A DNA stretch of 7,665 bases, from the NCBI GenBank assembly GCA_947478315.1, contig CANJWF010000054.1, forward strand, positions 1 through 7,665, written 5' to 3'. A program made the translations under genes and the position numbers. Origin of the DNA: Sphingobacteriaceae bacterium. GTDB lineage: Bacteria > Bacteroidota > Bacteroidia > Sphingobacteriales > Sphingobacteriaceae. The notes beneath the pieces were generated by a model, which saw only the letters and a list, made by a program, of their open reading frames with translations, was not told the origin of the DNA and searched no databases. Shown here one piece after another: positions 1 through 5,915 of the stretch (position 1 is the stretch's first letter; every line of letters starts with the position of its first letter).

Positions 1-549
1 CATTGGAGAATTAGTCGAATGATTTTCTTCAAAATCTAAATAGAAGTTTGTTGTCGGAAAAACATTGTTGTGCCTGTTTTTTAAGGCATTATAATCATCA
101 ATATCAAACAAATAGAATCTGTCGAACAAATTGAGATAATTTTTAGCTTTAGGAAATCGGTCTAAGCCATCCCATTGGTAAGCAACCAACTCATTTACTT
201 TTTGTTTTACGTGAAGGATGGTGTTTGTAGAAAAGAAATCAGGACGGATAATAATTCCAAAATCAATTTTTTTATCAATTTTATTTAGTTCGTTCGTTAA
301 ACCATTGTCGTGAAAATCGTCTTTTAGGGTTTGTTTAAATCTTTTATCGAATAAAAATGTTTTTCGTATAAAATTGTGGCAACGTTGTGTGAAGTTTTTA
401 TAAGTAAATCGCTTATCACTTAAAAATAATAATTCAACTTTGAAACCTATACTTTCAATATTTCTTACGACGCCCTCGTATAAATTGAAATGAATAGGCA
501 TAATTAAGATGATTTTTTTTTGAGAACTTAAATGCTGATTATGTGCCAT
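1..549 (-). CDS. Glycosyltransferase-like protein, LPS/capsule type (partial, C-terminus outside window)
   Basis: The frame is open from ATG at 549 to the left edge, giving 183 residues with no stop, so the C-terminal part lies outside. The N-terminus has a hydrophobic strand (KKIILIMPIHF, residues 11-21) followed by a helix (GVVRNIESIGF), as at the start of a Rossmann-like GT-B domain. Around residues 123-152 it reads AYQWDGLDRFP then LFDRFYLFDIDDY. This resembles the 'YxWDS..PxA...FDxxxSFDxxD' region of uncharacterised lipopolysaccharide-biosynthesis proteins common in Bacteroidota glycan clusters; I recognise it from memory only. There is no signal peptide or membrane segment, so it is probably cytoplasmic. 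No ATG lies between this start and the in-frame stop near 625-627, which supports the start. It is divergent from the GT2 gene at 750. A sugar-transfer role is inferred; donor and acceptor are unknown. Confidence 0.6.
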   Translation of the reverse strand, partial: MAHNQHLSSQKKIILIMPIHFNLYEGVVRNIESIGFKVELLFLSDKRFTYKNFTQRCHNFIRKTFLFDKRFKQTLKDDFHDNGLTNELNKIDKKIDFGIIIRPDFFSTNTILHVKQKVNELVAYQWDGLDRFPKAKNYLNLFDRFYLFDIDDYNALKNRHNNVFPTTNFYLDFEENHSTNSPM

Positions 550-645
550 GTTTTTTTGATAGGGAATGAATATGCAAAAAATCTTATTCCACAAGTGTGA
601 GCTGTGATAGGTGAGTTGAATTTTTTAGTTAGGAGATACTTCCGA

Positions 646-653
646 CAAAAATA
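646..653 (-). promoter_or_regulatory. Candidate -7 element for the left-edge glycosyltransferase
   Basis: On the minus strand this reads TATTTTTG, matching the Bacteroidota -7 consensus TAnnTTTG. It would start transcription about 90 nt upstream of the ATG at 549. I see no TTG at the usual -33 distance, and such octamers arise by chance in AT-rich DNA, so this is only a candidate. Confidence 0.25.
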
Positions 654-717
654 TGAAAAAACAGCTATGTAGGTTATGTTGCGTGTAGTTTACTTATTTT
701 ATAATTAATCTCAGGTG

Positions 718-745
718 TTGCCAGTACAATGCTTTAATATATTTA
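718..745 (+). promoter_or_regulatory. Candidate promoter directly in front of the GT2 gene
   Basis: TTG at 718-720 (-33-like) and TATATTTA at 738-745 (one mismatch to TAnnTTTG) are separated by 17 nt. The ATG at 750 follows only 4 nt after the -7-like box. Transcription from here would give an almost leaderless mRNA. The 550-749 intergenic region shows no other clear plus-strand promoter. Confidence 0.3.
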
Positions 746-749
746 CCCT

Positions 750-1565
750 ATGATAAGCATTATTACTTCTGTTCATAATCAGTTATCTATGAACAAATTG
801 TTTTACGAAACATTGGTTAAAAATACCGCTTACGATTTTCAATTAATTGTGATTGATAACAATTCTACCGATGGCTCTCGAGAATATTTTAGTGATAAAG
901 CAACGTTGATTTTAAATAATCAAAATTTTACCTATCCATATTGTCAAAACCAAGGTATTCAAGTTGCCAAGTACGATAATTTAGCATTTTTAAATAACGA
1001 TTTGTTAGTTTCTGAAAATTGGGATAAGAGAGTACTAGAAATTATGAAGCAACATAACGTTGAGGTAATTTCATTTGCAACCAACGATAGGCTCGAAACT
1101 CCACTTGCAACTAAAAGAAATAGTAGACGATGGAAGCGAATCAAATATCCTATTATGCGTTTGTTGGGAACGAACGACTTTACGCTAAAATTGATGGCAA
1201 AGTTGATGTATGGTAATTTTGATAATTATACAGAGCGTCGCTATCGACAATTTGGAGACCAACTTATCGAAGGATTTAGCGGATCTGCTATTTTGATGAA
1301 CAGAACTGCGTTAAATAAGATAGGAGAATGGGATGAGCGTATATATGTTGCCGATTTTGATATTTATTGTAGAACAAAACAACGCTCTATCGATTACGGA
1401 GATATGCAACCAATTCAATTGGCTTTGGGTGTATATTTTCATCACTATCAGAGACTAACACTTAAATCTAATTTTGAGCCATTTACGAATAAGTATCAAG
1501 AAATTTCACTCGAAGAAAAATGGCAAGGCAGAGAAAAAGATTTGTTGAAAGATATAGATAAATGA
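750..1565 (+). CDS. Family 2 glycosyltransferase (GT-A fold)
   Basis: This is a 271-residue soluble protein. The N-terminus MISIITSVHNQ is the typical first strand of a GT2 nucleotide-binding domain. VIDNNSTDGS (34-43) is the hallmark nucleotide-sugar motif, and LNNDLLVS (81-88) sits where GT2 enzymes carry the metal-binding DxD, here as NND. GFSGSAILMNR (175-185) and IGEWDE followed by ADFDIYCR (201-208) match the acceptor-side and catalytic-base region. A HHYQRLTLK segment lies near 231-239. No membrane helices are present, so it probably acts at the cytoplasmic face on lipid-linked glycan or LPS/capsule precursors; the sugar specificity is not readable. The start is fixed by the needed N-terminal strand and by an in-frame stop at 735-737. 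It converges on the GT87 gene with only 15 nt between the two stop codons. Confidence 0.85.
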   Translation: MISIITSVHNQLSMNKLFYETLVKNTAYDFQLIVIDNNSTDGSREYFSDKATLILNNQNFTYPYCQNQGIQVAKYDNLAFLNNDLLVSENWDKRVLEIMKQHNVEVISFATNDRLETPLATKRNSRRWKRIKYPIMRLLGTNDFTLKLMAKLMYGNFDNYTERRYRQFGDQLIEGFSGSAILMNRTALNKIGEWDERIYVADFDIYCRTKQRSIDYGDMQPIQLALGVYFHHYQRLTLKSNFEPFTNKYQEISLEEKWQGREKDLLKDIDK

Positions 1566-1580
1566 ATCAAATTTTTCGAC

Positions 1581-2759
1581 TTAACTTTCTGTCAATAAAT
1601 TATCTTCCGATTTAATAAACCACATTTCAAAGATTATTTTTATCCAAATTAAAAAACAGGGTAGGGCTTTTAAGGCGAAAGGAAGTACGATTGTTTGATA
1701 AAGAACTCTCGGAAATAAATCTGATGGGGAAAATACGGTAAGAATCATCGCCAGTATTAGTAGGTTAATATCCAATATGTTACGTTTTTGTTTCCCCACA
1801 AACCAAATTCCTACGCCTATCATTGCGATAATATAAGTGCAAGATTCAGAACCTGTACTAAATAATACGACGAATAATAGCACGGACGCTAACATGAGCT
1901 GTTGAAATCTTTTAAATTCATAGGCTTTGAAGTTAAGACAAGCTGTTGCCGAAAAAATTAATGCAGGAACTATGACTATCCAATTTGATTGGAGTGTGAA
2001 ATTGCCAATGCGTTGAATCATGCCAATTGCCGATATATTTTGCATATTCATTTGACCTGTAATATTTCGAGCATTTTTCATAACCAATTCATTTTTCCAA
2101 TCTAAGTAGCTTTGTATTACAAAATCGGGAGAAGAATACAACATGGGAATACAAAAACATACGATAGACCAAAATAATAGGCTTAACGAGAATTTTATTT
2201 TATGCTGCGAAAAAAAGAAAAATGCCACACCTACTATGCCATACAGTTTAGTAAATAAACCGATGGCAATGCAACATGCTGCCCAAAAATCTTTCTCTTT
2301 TCGGATGAAAACATAACTTAAGACAATCATTGCCGCTACAAATGGGTTGAACTGAACGTTAAAACTAGACGTCATCAATTCATGCGCACAAATGATGTAT
2401 ATCCAGTTTTTCTGTGTTTGTGTTAATTCTAATTTGCTAACTGCCCAGTATAAAATGAACGCGTTAAAAAGCACCCATAAAATTACACCTATCCAGTCTG
2501 GAAATAGGGAAAATGGTGCAATAATAAATGAAAAAAAAGGTCCATAATGTAAGTCTGCCCCTACTACGTTGGCATCTATTAAATACATGAACTTTTGATG
2601 AATGATATTGATGAATGAATATTTATATACGTAGTAATTGCCGTAACTGTTAAGTAACACTTGTTTGATAGCAGCAGCCAAAGGGAGTAGCATCCATACG
2701 ATAAAGGCAAACTTGGTGTTGCTAAATAATTGTTTTATAGGAGTAAAAATTCTTTGCAT
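1581..2759 (-). CDS. GT87/DUF2029-type integral membrane glycosyltransferase
   Basis: The product is a 392-residue protein with roughly 10-12 hydrophobic segments, for example near residues 16-35, 72-108, 136-184, 188-208, 258-301 and 307-378. An extracytoplasmic-loop-like region at about 46-75 (NIIHQKFMYL, then ADLHYGPFFS) and later motifs (QFNPFVAAMIV, FTKLYGIVG, STGSESCTYIIA) resemble the DUF2029 polyprenyl-phosphate-dependent mannosyltransferase-like family (GT-C fold). Members use a lipid-linked sugar donor on the outer face of the inner membrane; that role is inferred here from family resemblance. It starts 8 nt after the mqnB stop on the same strand, suggesting co-transcription, and converges on the GT2 gene. 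Both neighbouring transferases fit a glycan role. No room for a terminator exists before the convergent GT2 stop. Confidence 0.75.
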   Translation of the reverse strand: MQRIFTPIKQLFSNTKFAFIVWMLLPLAAAIKQVLLNSYGNYYVYKYSFINIIHQKFMYLIDANVVGADLHYGPFFSFIIAPFSLFPDWIGVILWVLFNAFILYWAVSKLELTQTQKNWIYIICAHELMTSSFNVQFNPFVAAMIVLSYVFIRKEKDFWAACCIAIGLFTKLYGIVGVAFFFFSQHKIKFSLSLLFWSIVCFCIPMLYSSPDFVIQSYLDWKNELVMKNARNITGQMNMQNISAIGMIQRIGNFTLQSNWIVIVPALIFSATACLNFKAYEFKRFQQLMLASVLLFVVLFSTGSESCTYIIAMIGVGIWFVGKQKRNILDINLLILAMILTVFSPSDLFPRVLYQTIVLPFALKALPCFLIWIKIIFEMWFIKSEDNLLTES

Positions 2760-2767
2760 GGATTTTT

Positions 2768-3403
2768 TTATTTTTTATATAAAAAGTTGATTACGTAATC
2801 GTTTAAATTTTGGATGGCATTGTCGATTTTCCAATTTTTTTTATCTCGTCGTTCTACATAATTCGATAGCGACCTAACTTGTACGCAAGGAATTTTAAAT
2901 TGTTTACAAGCGTAAAAAAAGGCAGCACCTTCCATACTTTCTGTTTGAGGATTCAAATTTTTCTGTATCGTGAGGATACTTGCCACGTTACCATGTACGG
3001 TATTTACGGTGATTCCCTCAACAGTTTTTAGATGAGGTAGTGTAAAAGATGGTTTTAAAACGCAGTTGACACCCAATCCCATTTCGTCAAGCGGGATAAA
3101 TTTTTCTCCATCTTCAGCACCCAATTCGGAAAATTTATCTTTTGCAATTTGTACTACGTCTCCTAAGTTTAATTTTCTGTCGAAACTTCCAGCTATTCCC
3201 ATGTTAATTGCACGGTCATATTTTTTTCTGCTAAATATTTTACCCAATGTAAAAGCCATTGCTACCATTCCTACACCGGTTATTATTAAATCAACACCTT
3301 CGTCTAAGGCGATCACTTTTTGCAAAGGGATAGCATCTTTTTTGAATTTGTTTGTTAAGGGCAACACTTCTAAGGTAGTTGCTGCAACAAGTAATGTTTT
3401 CAA
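2768..3403 (-). CDS. mqnB: Futalosine hydrolase (menaquinone biosynthesis, futalosine pathway)
   Basis: The 211-residue cytosolic product belongs to the nucleoside phosphorylase/MTAN fold. It should hydrolyse futalosine to dehypoxanthinyl-futalosine plus hypoxanthine in the Mqn route to menaquinone. Supporting motifs are the N-terminal strand LLVAATTLEV with Glu12, ITGVGMVAMA (41-50), NMGIAGSFD with LNLGDVV (68-84), SMEGAAFFYAC (157-166, with the Glu that contacts ribose in the fold), and RSLSNYVERRDKKNW (177-191). In that last motif Asn181 replaces the Asp of classical MTAN ('ISD'), and the SNYVExRD..W pattern is what I associate with MqnB. The start is TTG at 3403: no ATG lies between it and the upstream in-frame stop at 3428-3430, and the next internal ATG is at residue 46, inside the fold. 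It is the first gene of a likely two-gene unit with the GT87 gene. An MTAN-like function is the alternative. Confidence 0.85.
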   Translation of the reverse strand: MKTLLVAATTLEVLPLTNKFKKDAIPLQKVIALDEGVDLIITGVGMVAMAFTLGKIFSRKKYDRAINMGIAGSFDRKLNLGDVVQIAKDKFSELGAEDGEKFIPLDEMGLGVNCVLKPSFTLPHLKTVEGITVNTVHGNVASILTIQKNLNPQTESMEGAAFFYACKQFKIPCVQVRSLSNYVERRDKKNWKIDNAIQNLNDYVINFLYKK

Positions 3404-3506
3404 TGTTAATTTAATTTGAGATGTATGTTACATAGCTTGATGCTATTTGTTGACTTGTATTGTATAGCTTTTGCAAGTTTTTGATATAGATGGAAGATGT
3501 TATTAT

Positions 3507-3514
3507 CAAAATTA
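3507..3514 (-). promoter_or_regulatory. Candidate -7 element for mqnB
   Basis: The minus strand reads TAATTTTG, an exact TAnnTTTG match about 104 nt upstream of the mqnB start. An identical box lies further upstream at 3593-3600. Neither has a clear -33 TTG, so the choice between them is open. Confidence 0.25.
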
Positions 3515-3731
3515 CGTTTGTGTTTTTTGAAAAATAGATGTTTTTTACAAATTACGCATTCATTCAATAGCATACTCTGTGCTGTATTGGGTCAAAATTA
3601 GTATCTTAATTATAAATTAGAACTTTAATAAGGGTTTTTAATGGATTGATAGGGTAAATGCACTTTTCATTTTTGTGTAAATTACTGCATTGAACTACAT
3701 TGGAGTTAAATTTTTTCGTTTGGTTTTTCAC

Positions 3732-3739
3732 TACCTTTG
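3732..3739 (+). promoter_or_regulatory. Candidate -7 element for the PTPS-folE operon
   Basis: TACCTTTG matches TAnnTTTG exactly and sits 25 nt before the ATG at 3765, which would give a leader of about 20 nt. The nearest upstream TTG (3700-3702) is too far away for an ideal -33. The box lies inside the longer frame that could be read from TTG at 3690, and so favours 3765 as the true start. Confidence 0.4.
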
Positions 3740-3764
3740 GTCGGTTTTATTTTTTTATTGTAAT

Positions 3765-4178
3765 ATGATTTATATAACGAGAAGAGAGCGATTTAATTCC
3801 GCTCACAAATTATCGAGAGACGATTGGAGTGAAGAAAAAAATTTTCAAATTTTTGGTAAATGTGCAAATCCCAATTATCATGGACACAATTATGATTTGT
3901 TGGTAACAGTGAAAGGAGAACCGCATCCCGATACGGGCTGTGTGCTCGATTTGATAGCATTAAAAGCCATTGTTTTAGCGTATGTGATTGATAAATTAGA
4001 TCATAAAAATATTAATCTTGATGTTGATTTTATGATGGGTAAAATGGCATCTGCCGAAATTTTAGCCATTGAAATATGGAATCAATTAGTGGAGCCGATA
4101 GCAAAAGCTGGTGCTCAATTGCATGCTATTAAAATTATAGAGACAGAAAATAACATGGTTGAATATTTTGGTGAATAA
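3765..4178 (+). CDS. 6-pyruvoyl-tetrahydropterin synthase / QueD-family enzyme, tetrahydrobiopterin-type motif
   Basis: The 137-residue product belongs to the PTPS/QueD (COG0720) tunnelling-fold family, which acts on 7,8-dihydroneopterin triphosphate, the product of the FolE encoded next door. Visible zinc ligands are His14 (FNSAHKL), His39 and His41 (HGHNY). Cys33 in KCANPNYHGHNY is the catalytic cysteine, Asp79-His80 in LDHKN complete the catalytic relay, and Glu126 (IIETENN) binds the pterin. Cysteine and HGH are spaced C-x5-HGH, as in animal PTPS (CNNPNGHGHNY), not C-x3-HGH as in E. coli QueD. The FGKC, TVKGE, LDHKN and ETENN stretches also follow the animal enzyme. Formation of 6-pyruvoyl-tetrahydropterin is therefore more likely than of 6-carboxy-tetrahydropterin, though a QueD role cannot be excluded. 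ATG 3765 is chosen over TTG 3690 because the extra 25 residues are hydrophobic, unlike the family, and overlap a promoter-like box. The folE ATG follows 14 nt after the stop. Confidence 0.88.
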   Translation: MIYITRRERFNSAHKLSRDDWSEEKNFQIFGKCANPNYHGHNYDLLVTVKGEPHPDTGCVLDLIALKAIVLAYVIDKLDHKNINLDVDFMMGKMASAEILAIEIWNQLVEPIAKAGAQLHAIKIIETENNMVEYFGE

Positions 4179-4192
4179 ATATTTTTTTGAAA

Positions 4193-4816
4193 ATGACTGA
4201 ATTTGAAGAAGATGTTGTTGGTTATGAAAAAATTGATCGATACAACAAAACAAAAACAGAGAGTATAGCCACTAATTATTACGATATCCTTAGTACGTTG
4301 GGAGAAAATCCTGACCGCGAAGGCTTGCTTAAAACTCCCGAAAGAGCAGCCAAAGCATTGCAGTTTTTGACGCATGGTTATGAGTTAAATCCCGAAGAAT
4401 TGTTGAAATCTGCCATGTTTACGGAAGAATATAACCAAATGGTGGTGGTAAAAGATATTGAGGTTTTTTCTTTATGTGAACATCATTTGTTGCCATTTTT
4501 TGGCAAAGCCCATGTTGCCTATATCCCTAATGGGCATATTGTAGGTTTGAGTAAAATACCAAGAGTAGTAGATGCCTATGCCAGACGCTTACAGGTGCAA
4601 GAACGGATGACTAATCAAATTCGCGATTGCATAAACGATACTCTTCAACCCAAAGGTGTTGCGGTTATTGTTGAATGTAGACATTTGTGTATGAGTATGC
4701 GAGGGGTGCAAAAACAAAACTCGGTTACTACTACATCGGCTTTTACAGGAGCTTTTGCTGATGAAAAAACGCGAGCAGAGTTTTTACGTTTGGTATCTTC
4801 CGATTTGATAAAATAA
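4193..4816 (+). CDS. folE: GTP cyclohydrolase I
   Basis: The 207-residue product converts GTP to 7,8-dihydroneopterin triphosphate plus formate, the entry step to folate, biopterin and deazapurine pathways. The C-terminal catalytic domain is complete: GENPDREGLLKTPERAAKA (37-55), FSLCEHHLLPFFGKAHVAY (92-110), GLSKIPRVVDAYARRLQVQE (118-137), CRHLCMSMRGVQ (162-173) and the TTTSAFTGAF tail. By alignment with E. coli FolE the zinc ligands are Cys95, His98 and Cys166, with catalytic His97 and His164. All are present, so this is a zinc-dependent type IA enzyme. The first 25-30 residues (acidic, then Lys/Tyr-rich) are the usual variable extension. ATG 4193 is preferred over the TTG two codons upstream. 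It follows the PTPS gene in an evident operon, so substrate and product are coupled; it may also supply folate synthesis. Confidence 0.95.
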   Translation: MTEFEEDVVGYEKIDRYNKTKTESIATNYYDILSTLGENPDREGLLKTPERAAKALQFLTHGYELNPEELLKSAMFTEEYNQMVVVKDIEVFSLCEHHLLPFFGKAHVAYIPNGHIVGLSKIPRVVDAYARRLQVQERMTNQIRDCINDTLQPKGVAVIVECRHLCMSMRGVQKQNSVTTTSAFTGAFADEKTRAEFLRLVSSDLIK

Positions 4817-4875
4817 TGTCGGTTATCCGTGATAATGTTTACAGCAAGTTTGTAATTTTTAATTTCTCATTTTAA

Positions 4876-4945
4876 TTCATGAAACCGCCGTGCAGAGGGG
4901 GCTCTACACAAAGGGGCATGAAACTTGCGAAGCACGCATGAAGAT
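4876..4945. other. GC-rich, hairpin-forming intergenic block (unidentified)
   Basis: Within the AT-rich 4817-5019 spacer, about 65 nt are markedly GC-richer than both flanks. An imperfect hairpin is visible at 4891-4910: GTGCAGAG, loop GGGG, CTCTACAC, in which seven of eight positions pair (one C/A mismatch). A second possible hairpin lies near 4924-4943, with CTT-GCG pairing CGC-AAG around AAGCA and a short bulge. The palindrome TTCATGAA opens the block at 4876-4883, and CATGAA recurs at 4878, 4917 and 4937. It lies upstream of the fabD promoter-like box, so it would belong to the folE 3' end or to a separate transcript rather than to the fabD leader. No U-run follows the hairpins. It may be a small RNA, a regulatory site or a mobile-element relic; I cannot assign a family. 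Confidence 0.45.
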
Positions 4946-4964
4946 CATTAAGAATAAACTAGTG

Positions 4965-4992
4965 CTGAATAAAAAGTTGGAAATTACATTTG
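4965..4992 (+). promoter_or_regulatory. Candidate fabD promoter
   Basis: TACATTTG at 4985-4992 is an exact match to TAnnTTTG. A CTG at 4965-4967, near the TTG of the -33 consensus, lies 17 nt upstream. A start site around 4997-5000 leaves a leader of about 20 nt before the ATG at 5020, and places the TTG at 4990 inside the promoter, which argues against it as the translation start. Confidence 0.45.
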
Positions 4993-5019
4993 TCCTTTAA
5001 AAAACTAAATTATTTTCAG

Positions 5020-5907
5020 ATGAAAGCGTATATATTTCCAGGTCAAGGTGCCCAATTTGTAGGTATGGGAAAAGATTTGTATGAACAATCTTCTTTAGCT
5101 AAAGAACTTTTTGAGAAGGCTAATGACCTGTTGGGGTTTCGTATCTCGGATTTGATGTTTTCTGGCACAGAAGATGATTTGAAAAAAACGAATGTTACGC
5201 AGCCAGCTATTTTTTTACATTCGGTTATTTTGGCTAAGGTATTGGGAGAAGATTTTAAACCCAATATGGTTGCAGGACATTCTTTAGGAGAATTTTCTGC
5301 TTTGGTGGCAGCGGAAGCACTTGGTTTTGAAGATGGATTAAAATTAGTTGCAGCGAGAGCCAACGCTATGCAAAAAGCCTGTGAGTTACAGCCTTCTTCA
5401 ATGGCTGCCATTTTAGGTTTGGCAGATGAGGTGGTAGAAAATATTTGTGCTGCCGTGGGAGAAGTGGTAGTGGCGGCTAATTATAATTGTCCGGGTCAGT
5501 TGGTAATTTCGGGTACGGTTGCAGGAATAGATGTTGCTTGCGAACAGTTAACGAAAGCGGGTGCTAAAAGAGCTTTAAAACTTAATGTTGGTGGTGCATT
5601 TCATTCTCCGTTGATGCAACCAGCTCAAGATGAATTGAAACAAGCGATAGAAGAAACATATATCGTTTCTCCTATTTGTTCTATTTATCAAAATGTGACA
5701 GCTTTACCTTATACGGATGCAAGCACTATCAAACAAAATTTAATTACTCAATTAACGGCTCCTGTGCGTTGGACACAAACCGTTCAGCACATGATAGCCG
5801 ATGGGGCAACATCATTTACTGAAGTTGGACCAGGTAATGTTTTGCAGGGCTTGGTTAAAAAAGTTGAACGAAGCATGGAGACATTTGCTGCCTGTCTTGC
5901 GGTATAG
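5020..5907 (+). CDS. fabD: Malonyl-CoA:ACP transacylase
   Basis: The 295-residue cytosolic product moves the malonyl group from CoA to acyl carrier protein, providing the elongation unit for fatty acid synthesis (FAS II). The family order is intact: FPGQGAQFVGMG (6-17, oxyanion region), nucleophile Ser88 in GHSLGEFSAL, Arg113 in AARANAMQKA (binds the malonyl carboxylate), the NYNCPGQLVISG segment (154-165), catalytic His195 in GGAFHSPLM, and the closing EVGPGNVLQGLVKK. The length is close to that of E. coli FabD (309). ATG 5020 fits the family N-terminus (MKAYIFPGQG); the upstream TTG at 4990 would add ten unrelated residues. It appears to be transcribed alone: a promoter-like box lies just upstream and a strong inverted repeat just downstream, shared with the convergent ddl. 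No acpP or fab genes are adjacent in the window. Confidence 0.95.
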   Translation: MKAYIFPGQGAQFVGMGKDLYEQSSLAKELFEKANDLLGFRISDLMFSGTEDDLKKTNVTQPAIFLHSVILAKVLGEDFKPNMVAGHSLGEFSALVAAEALGFEDGLKLVAARANAMQKACELQPSSMAAILGLADEVVENICAAVGEVVVAANYNCPGQLVISGTVAGIDVACEQLTKAGAKRALKLNVGGAFHSPLMQPAQDELKQAIEETYIVSPICSIYQNVTALPYTDASTIKQNLITQLTAPVRWTQTVQHMIADGATSFTEVGPGNVLQGLVKKVERSMETFAACLAV

Positions 5908-5915
5908 TTTTGTGG

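Larger units (their letters stand above)
3404..3764. other. Divergent intergenic region between mqnB and the pterin operon
   Basis: These 361 nt are very AT-rich and I see no convincing coding frame. Candidate -7 boxes point both ways: TAATTTTG on the minus strand at 3507-3514 and 3593-3600, and TACCTTTG on the plus strand at 3732-3739. Small dyads occur at 3421-3433 (ATGTA-TGT-TACAT), at 3432-3446 (ATAGC-TTGAT-GCTAT) and at 3565-3589 (CAATA/GCA pairing with TGC/TATTG, with a 2-nt bulge). They could be operators, but arms this short also occur by chance. I see no tRNA, riboswitch or repeat array. Confidence 0.5.

Noticed and set aside
959..1144. Minus-strand open frame inside the GT2 gene
   Set aside because: Antisense shadow of a well-supported gene with no recognisable protein features.
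1566..1580. Possible terminator between the convergent GT2 and GT87 genes
   Set aside because: Only 15 nt and no inverted repeat.
3066..3419. Plus-strand open frame of 117 codons opposite mqnB
   Set aside because: Its Pro/Ser/Asn-rich low-complexity translation is typical of an antisense shadow; mqnB motifs on the other strand are decisive.
3690..3764. Extended start (TTG 3690) adding 25 residues to the PTPS, superficially like a hydrophobic leader
   Set aside because: The family starts about where ATG 3765 is, the enzyme is cytosolic, and a promoter-like TACCTTTG lies inside the extension.
4115..4375. Minus-strand open frame across the PTPS-folE junction
   Set aside because: Antisense shadow over two conserved genes; no family resemblance.
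4823..4835. TTATC-CGT-GATAA hairpin just after the folE stop as a terminator
   Set aside because: Only five AT-rich pairs and no U-tract; too weak to call.
4881..4914. Resemblance of GAAACCGCCGTG to the 5' strand of a group II intron domain V
   Set aside because: The complementary 3' strand (CGGTGG-like) is missing, the hairpin that does form is different, and no maturase/reverse transcriptase is nearby.
4990..5019. Extended start (TTG 4990) for fabD
   Set aside because: The extra ten residues are not family-like and overlap the TACATTTG promoter box; ATG 5020 gives the canonical MKAYIFPGQG.
5043..5411. Minus-strand open frame opposite fabD
   Set aside because: Antisense shadow with Ser/Ala/Lys-rich composition; fabD catalytic motifs lie on the plus strand.
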